From: JAHBXL01 sp038247555
GTDB taxonomy: Bacteria; Planctomycetota; Phycisphaerae; Phycisphaerales; UBA1924
Direction: 5' to 3'
DNA: 26,800 bases
Assembly: GCA_038247555.1 (NCBI GenBank)
Contig: JBBRUT010000037.1
Location: forward strand, 1-26,800
Position 1 is the first letter of the stretch. Each line of letters starts with the position of its first letter. A model generated the notes under the pieces. It worked only from the letters and a program-made list of their open reading frames with translations, was not told the origin of the DNA and made no database searches. Shown piece by piece: positions 22,757 through 26,800 of the stretch. The position numbers and the translations under genes are program-made.

Positions 22757-22982
22757 GCACACGATCATACCGAACCATGCGTGCAACGCAAGTTTGGGGC
22801 TGCGTGGACGCACAACGCACACACGCGGTGTTCTTATGTCTCGGAATCTCTTCCGCTTTGCCACTCATTGCGGGGTGTTGTCGGATTGCGCGGAACGGTC
22901 TGCGAGGGTGTGGGCCTGCGAGTTCACCGCTGTCCGGGAGTCTGTGGCCGGCTGTTCTCACAGTTATCCACATGCGTGATTG

Positions 22983-23002
22983 TGTGCGCGCAGATGCGCA
23001 CA
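22983..23002. repeat. Inverted repeat TGTGCGC-N6-GCGCACA
   Basis: A perfect 7-bp inverted repeat with a 6-nt spacer. The spacing suits a dimeric regulator as well as a hairpin. It lies about 230 bp upstream of the membrane-protein gene. Confidence 0.4.
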
Positions 23003-23025
23003 TCGGCAAAGTACCAATGCACAAC

Positions 23026-23049
23026 GCCCCCGGCATCCTTGCCAGGGGC
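23026..23049 (-). terminator. Hairpin downstream of the HDOD gene, possible terminator
   Basis: GCCCC and GGGGC enclose a second paired segment (GGCA/TGCC) with one C-A mismatch between them and a TCCT loop, giving a stem of about 9 pairs. It lies some 90 nt beyond the HDOD stop. The T-rich side is on the plus strand, so orientation as a terminator is uncertain. Confidence 0.35.
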
Positions 23050-23138
23050 TTGTGTCTTCTCTCGCAAAGGTCGTACAACTCACACTTGCAGCGTACTGGG
23101 GCGCGTCCGTGTTGCGCCCTGCTCTCGCTGTTGCGGGG

Positions 23139-24029
23139 TCAGGTGGCGAGCATGGCCGAGACGTTCTCGATCTGCTGGGGGAGTTTGGCGGCGATCTGGT
23201 CCATTGCCTCGGCGGTCATCTTGAGATCGGCGAGGATCTCGGCCGGGACCTTGGTTTCCATGACATCGAGGCGGAAGGAGCCTTCGAGGTTTCCGGCGAG
23301 CCTGTCGGCCGCGGCGATGATGGAGACAAGCGTGCGTGCCTCGTGCGGCAGGTCCTGCGGATGGTGGTGGAAGCCGGTGACCATGGAGAAGGAGCGTGGG
23401 AACTTCCACTTCTCGCAGAGGCCCTGGCCGAAGTCCTGGTGATTGGCACCGAAGATCTGCTCTTCGGCCTCGAGCATCGAGCAGGCTGGCACGCCGGTGC
23501 CGCCATCGGGCATGACGCGGCCGAGGACTTCGATGAACTTCTGGCGGTCGTACTGAATCTCAACGATCATGCCAATGTCGTGGATGAGGCCGGCGAGGAA
23601 GGCCTCATCGGAGAGGCCGAGCTTGATGTGGTCGGCGATCATCTTGCTGGCGGAGGCGACAGCGACCGAGTGCGTCCAGAGGTTCTTGGCGGAGAACTCG
23701 GGGGTGAGCGAGCCGCCGCGGAAGAGCTTGGCGAGGCTTGCGGCGATCGCGATGTTCTTCACGGCGTTGAGGCCGAGAAGGACGATGGCGCGGTTGATGG
23801 AGCCGATCTGCCCGGGCAGGCCGTAGAAGGCGGAGTTCACGACCTTGAGGATTCGTGAGCAGAGTGCCGGGTCGTTGGCGATGACCTTGTGCAGGTCCTG
23901 CGCCGTGGAGTTGGGGCTTTCAACCAGCTCGATGATCTTGAGGGTGATCTCGGGGAGCGTCGCGATGTGGCTGATCTCGCGGATCGCGGCATTCACGGCT
24001 TGTTCTTTGGTCAGCGGCTGGGTCGTCAT
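23139..24029 (-). CDS. HDOD-domain signalling protein
   Basis: A 296-residue protein that is essentially one HDOD domain (about residues 15-215). Typical wording includes TLPEITLKIIELV, ANDPALCSRILKVVNSAFYGL, INRAIVLLGLNAVKNIAI and an HD-like LIHDIGM (His150-Asp151) with WTHS (His120). HDOD domains are relatives of HD phosphohydrolases, mostly non-catalytic, and serve in signalling, chemotaxis or cell-cycle control. The HD pair and the later FHHHP are kept here, so residual metal binding is possible. GGGAGAG just ahead of the ATG supports the start. It has no attached receiver, GGDEF or EAL domain, so its partner must be encoded elsewhere. It is divergent from the secreted-protein gene at 24279. 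Confidence 0.9.
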   Translation of the reverse strand: MTTQPLTKEQAVNAAIREISHIATLPEITLKIIELVESPNSTAQDLHKVIANDPALCSRILKVVNSAFYGLPGQIGSINRAIVLLGLNAVKNIAIAASLAKLFRGGSLTPEFSAKNLWTHSVAVASASKMIADHIKLGLSDEAFLAGLIHDIGMIVEIQYDRQKFIEVLGRVMPDGGTGVPACSMLEAEEQIFGANHQDFGQGLCEKWKFPRSFSMVTGFHHHPQDLPHEARTLVSIIAAADRLAGNLEGSFRLDVMETKVPAEILADLKMTAEAMDQIAAKLPQQIENVSAMLAT

Positions 24030-24278
24030 GGCCTCTCCCGGGATCTGCGTGGTCGATGCGTGCGAGCTGTCTCGATGTAATCGGTCCTGCCGGATCGCTA
24101 CTTTGGTGAACCTCTGACGGGAAAGAGGTCAAAGTGGCGCGCGGGCACCTCACGGTCCGGCCTTTGGGGGGCAGTTGCGGGCTTTGGTGGCCTGCTCAAA
24201 GGAGCGGAGTTGTGCCTTGGCCGCGGTGCGCGAGTGAAGCGCCCCGCCAAAGGTCCGAGAACTCCGGCCTTGAGGACT

Positions 24279-26588
24279 ATGCCCCAGCCGATCGCACAAC
24301 CCCAGAAGGAAGCACTCGCCCGGTGGGGCGCGGCGATGCGCTGCGCTTGGTCTTCGCGGGTGGCTGCGCTGCTGTGGGCCGCGCTGTGGGCGGTGTTGCC
24401 GCTTCCGCCCCCCGCTGCCTTTGGGCAGAGCGGCTTTGAGCGCGAGGTGCTGTACACACGGGTGGCGGGTACGGGGACGCTGCGCGCGGCCACAGTGAAG
24501 TACGAGCTTTCGCCTGCGCCGACGCTGACGATCGGGGCGGTGGCGAGTATTGGTTCGCCCGCGGGGGCGGATGGGCTGTGCATGTCGCCGCGGGGCGACG
24601 TGATGGTGGCGGGAGGCGCGGCCGCGGCGAACATGGTGCACCGGGTGAACAGGGCGGATGGGAGTGTGGTGACGGTTTCGCCGGGTGTGGGTGCGCCAGT
24701 GGCCACGCAGCTTGCGCTTGACCCTGCGGGCGACAAGGTGTGGGCGGTGTGCACAGTGGGAGGGTCGGGCCGGATTGCGCGCATCCCGCTCTCGCCGTTT
24801 GCGCAGGGAGTTGCGAGCGCGATCAGCGGCGCGGACACGGTGATTGCCCAGGTCTGCTTTGCGCACGGGCGGATGTACTACGTGGCGACGGGCACAGGGC
24901 AAGGCTCGGGTTGGCTGGGGACGATCGATCCGATCACGTTCACGACGACGCGCCTGCTGGGCGGGCTGGATCGACCCATCGGCGTGACGTTTGACCCGTA
25001 CACCGGGCATGTGGTGGCGTTTGGGAGAACGAGCATCACGCAGATCGATGCCCGGCCGGGGATGGCGGCGATGGTGGTATCAGCCGCGGAACTAGGAGAT
25101 GTTGTGCCATCGATCGAGGTGCGCTCCGGCACGGTCGATGGGCGTGGGCATGCACTGGCGCTGAGCGCAACGGGTCACATCGTGGTCGTTGATTATGTCG
25201 CGACTCGCGAGGTCGGGCACGCGGGCAATCCGCGTGTCGCAGCGGTACTGGAGAGCGCGGAGGTGCTGGGGTCGATCGTGCCGCTGACGGGGGCGGGTGC
25301 GCTGCGGGAGGGCGGCTGCCTGTGGGACGGCGGCGGCTTTGATGGGCGCGATGGGTTGCCGTCACACAACTCGTGGATGACCGGGGACATGCGGACGGCG
25401 GATGACTTCTATTTGTGTCCGGGGGTGCACCGGATCGATTCGATCGAGGCGACGATGTTCTCCGACTCGCTCTTCCTGACGGCGCTTGTCGAGGTGTATG
25501 CGGATTGCGATGGCTCGCCGGGCGCGCTGCTGGAGAGCTTTTCGGCGAACGTCTCGGATACGGGGTCGGTGTTTCAGAACCTGCGTGTGTTAAACGTGCA
25601 CGCGCACACGCCCGGCTTCTGGCTTCGCGGCGGGCGGTCGTATTGGGTGAGCGCGGTGGGGATCGGGAGCCTCGATGGCTCCGATAACTGGTACTGGGGC
25701 ACGAGCGGCGGAGCGGCGATAGGTGCGCCGCCGGGCACCCCCAACACGATCCGCGGCAGGCCATCAATGTTTCGTGCGCCGGCGCAGGGTGTGGCGGACT
25801 GGACACCCTCCGATGCTGCCGGGTGCGGGTGTACGGACTTTGCGTTCCGCATCCGCGGCGAGACGTGCAAGGTGCTGCATGACAACGGGCCCCCGCAGGC
25901 GGCGGGTGATCCGGTGGTGACGGGTGCGCCGTCGATCATCTCGACCACCGGTTCGGACGCGCGGGGGGCGGACAACTTCCGGGTCCCGCCGTGCGCGGAG
26001 CTCGGTGGGGAGCGGGTGTGCTTCATCGAGGCGACGATCTACACCAACTGCATGCCGGTACGGGGGATCGTGGAGATTCTCGCGAACGACTGCGCGATTC
26101 CGTTTGGGCCGACGCTGTTCTCCGGGCCGTTCTCCAAGGTCATCGACCTTGGGTACAACCTGGTGCTGGGCGGTTCTTCGCTCCGCGCGTACACGGTGCA
26201 GGTGCATGATCCGGGGTGGTTCCTGCCGCAGGGGCGGAACTACTGGCTGTCGATCGCGGTGCAGGGGAGCGGCGGATTCAGCCAGCGGGCGTACTTTGGC
26301 GCGAACGCGGGCGGTTGCGCGGCGGAGGCGTGCGCGATTCGGATCAGCCAGAGCGCTGTTCGCGGCGCGGCGGTGTCGTCCCCGGGGTGGACGCTGATCG
26401 AGAACTATCTGCAGGTGCCGCGGGATCTTTCGTTTGTGATCGCGGTCGCGGAACGGCAGGTCGGCGGTGAGGGTGGTTCGGGGGGCAATGCAAATCCGAC
26501 GTGTCTTGCCGATGCCGAGCTGGATGGCGATGTGGATGTCGCGGATATTTTCGCGTTCCTGAGCCGCTGGTTTCAGGGATGTCCGTGA
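24279..26588 (+). CDS. Large secreted protein with propeller-like region, duplicated domain and single-loop dockerin tail
   Basis: A 769-residue exported protein. The ATG at 24279 follows GAGG at 4 nt; an in-frame ATG at 24336 (residue 20) would give a shorter signal peptide. The hydrophobic core VAALLWAALWAVLPLP ends near AAFGQ. Residues about 55-350 are beta-rich with propeller-like repeats (GLCMSPRGDVMV, LALDPAGDKVWAV, GVTFDPYTGHVV). Two related domains follow: about 367-530 (DDFYLCP, IDSIEATMF, GFWLRGGRSYWVSAVG) and about 530-725 (DNFRVPPC, CFIEATIY, GWFLPQGRNYWLSIAV), which look like an internal duplication. The tail has one loop, LADAELDGDVDVADIFAFLSRWFQGCP, instead of two. The DAELDGD loop differs from the DFDGNG loops of the other dockerin genes here. 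Role: exported, probably surface-associated; ligand unknown. Confidence 0.85.
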   Translation: MPQPIAQPQKEALARWGAAMRCAWSSRVAALLWAALWAVLPLPPPAAFGQSGFEREVLYTRVAGTGTLRAATVKYELSPAPTLTIGAVASIGSPAGADGLCMSPRGDVMVAGGAAAANMVHRVNRADGSVVTVSPGVGAPVATQLALDPAGDKVWAVCTVGGSGRIARIPLSPFAQGVASAISGADTVIAQVCFAHGRMYYVATGTGQGSGWLGTIDPITFTTTRLLGGLDRPIGVTFDPYTGHVVAFGRTSITQIDARPGMAAMVVSAAELGDVVPSIEVRSGTVDGRGHALALSATGHIVVVDYVATREVGHAGNPRVAAVLESAEVLGSIVPLTGAGALREGGCLWDGGGFDGRDGLPSHNSWMTGDMRTADDFYLCPGVHRIDSIEATMFSDSLFLTALVEVYADCDGSPGALLESFSANVSDTGSVFQNLRVLNVHAHTPGFWLRGGRSYWVSAVGIGSLDGSDNWYWGTSGGAAIGAPPGTPNTIRGRPSMFRAPAQGVADWTPSDAAGCGCTDFAFRIRGETCKVLHDNGPPQAAGDPVVTGAPSIISTTGSDARGADNFRVPPCAELGGERVCFIEATIYTNCMPVRGIVEILANDCAIPFGPTLFSGPFSKVIDLGYNLVLGGSSLRAYTVQVHDPGWFLPQGRNYWLSIAVQGSGGFSQRAYFGANAGGCAAEACAIRISQSAVRGAAVSSPGWTLIENYLQVPRDLSFVIAVAERQVGGEGGSGGNANPTCLADAELDGDVDVADIFAFLSRWFQGCP

Positions 26589-26800
26589 TCCGTGTCGCCG
26601 CCAAGGACTCGCATCAGGCATCACCACAATGAGTAGGAACTAGATTCACCTTAACAGGGGTTTTCAATCGCGCACTGGTGGGCGTGATGAGCCTGCGACG
26701 CATGCGTAAAATTCCTTTCAAAATCCCCGGTTCGGGGAATGGCGTTGCATCCCCTGTTTCTGTTACGGTGTCATACATCCCACGTCGGTGGGAGTTCTGA
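26589..26800. other. Intergenic end of window with clustered inverted repeats
   Basis: No gene is seen. The segment holds the arms AACAGGGG (26653-26660) and CCCCTGTT (26751-26758), the palindrome ACGCATGCGT (26698-26707), a 6-bp hairpin TCCCCG-GTT-CGGGGA (26724-26738), and CCCAC-GTCG-GTGGG near the right edge. It could be a structured leader or regulatory region of a gene starting beyond the window. Confidence 0.4.

Larger units (their letters stand above)
22757..23138. other. Intergenic region with inverted repeats and one DnaA-box-like 9-mer
   Basis: About 380 bp with no credible gene. It contains TTATCCACA (22964-22972, identical to the consensus DnaA box), the inverted repeat TGTGCGC...GCGCACA (22983-23002), and a hairpin at 23026-23049. 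It should hold the promoter of the membrane-protein/hydrolase pair and the end of the HDOD transcript. Confidence 0.5.

Noticed and set aside
22757..23138. Replication origin suggested by a DnaA-box 9-mer
   Set aside because: Only one box, no AT-rich unwinding region, and neighbours are not dnaA, dnaN or other origin genes.
22980..23858. 292-residue open frame on + over the HDOD gene
   Set aside because: Acidic low-complexity shadow opposite a clear HDOD domain.
1..26800. tRNA, rRNA, CRISPR array or intact insertion sequence
   Set aside because: No regularly spaced repeats, no cloverleaf-like or rRNA-like sequence, and no transposase with flanking inverted repeats were found by reading; only recombinase fragments are present.

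Overview
The window looks like chromosomal DNA from a high-GC planctomycete, most likely class Phycisphaerae. This is inferred from gene content, not from a marker gene. Four secreted proteins end in a short Ca-loop tail with the core VPDIFAFLSAWFA or a close variant, the 'GC-type dockerin' tail typical of that group. Other pointers are a PEP-CTERM protein with a VPAPSA-type motif, a planctomycete-style Ser/Thr kinase with a TPR tail, and a pseudopilin-like protein with an H-X9-DG motif. I see no rRNA, tRNA, CRISPR array or intact insertion sequence.

Layout. Bases 1-970 hold the remains of a tyrosine recombinase and a possible second gene relic. Bases 972-3275 (+) encode a membrane Ser/Thr kinase with C-terminal repeats. 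Bases 3300-5153 (-) hold a PEP-CTERM protein, a small hypothetical protein and a dockerin-tailed secreted protein. Bases 5154-6257 contain non-coding DNA with a repeated 11-mer, a small membrane-anchored ORF and a second, different truncated recombinase. Bases 6297-14402 (-) are an exported-protein block: an 882-residue LVIVD-propeller/Ig/dockerin protein, a secreted LamG/purple-acid-phosphatase-like metallophosphoesterase, and a 1013-residue protein of tandem jelly-roll-like repeats with a dockerin tail.

Bases 14711-20296 (+) form one tightly packed unit. A pseudopilin-like gene overlaps by 8 nt the first of four genes for organophosphonate catabolism. These are a PbfA-like PLP enzyme, a PhnX-like HAD hydrolase with the Schiff-base lysine, a TIGR03364-type FAD oxidoreductase, and an OPA-family MFS transporter. 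My reading is that the transporter imports an aminophosphonate, the FAD and PLP enzymes turn substituted 2-aminoethylphosphonates into phosphonoacetaldehyde, and the HAD enzyme cuts the C-P bond to give phosphate. No PhnW-like transaminase, C-P lyase gene or ABC transporter is present.

Bases 20422-24029 (-) carry a 72-residue membrane-anchored peptide, a DUF900-like alpha/beta hydrolase 3 nt behind a predicted membrane protein, and an HDOD signalling protein. Bases 24279-26588 (+) encode a 769-residue exported protein with a propeller-like region, a duplicated domain and a single-loop dockerin tail. The last 200 bases contain no gene but several inverted repeats.

The most interesting item is the phosphonate cassette with its OPA-type transporter and its overlap with a pseudopilin-like gene. 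Second is the density of dockerin-tailed proteins in a window with no recognisable cohesin. Function calls come from reading motifs by eye; no database search was possible.
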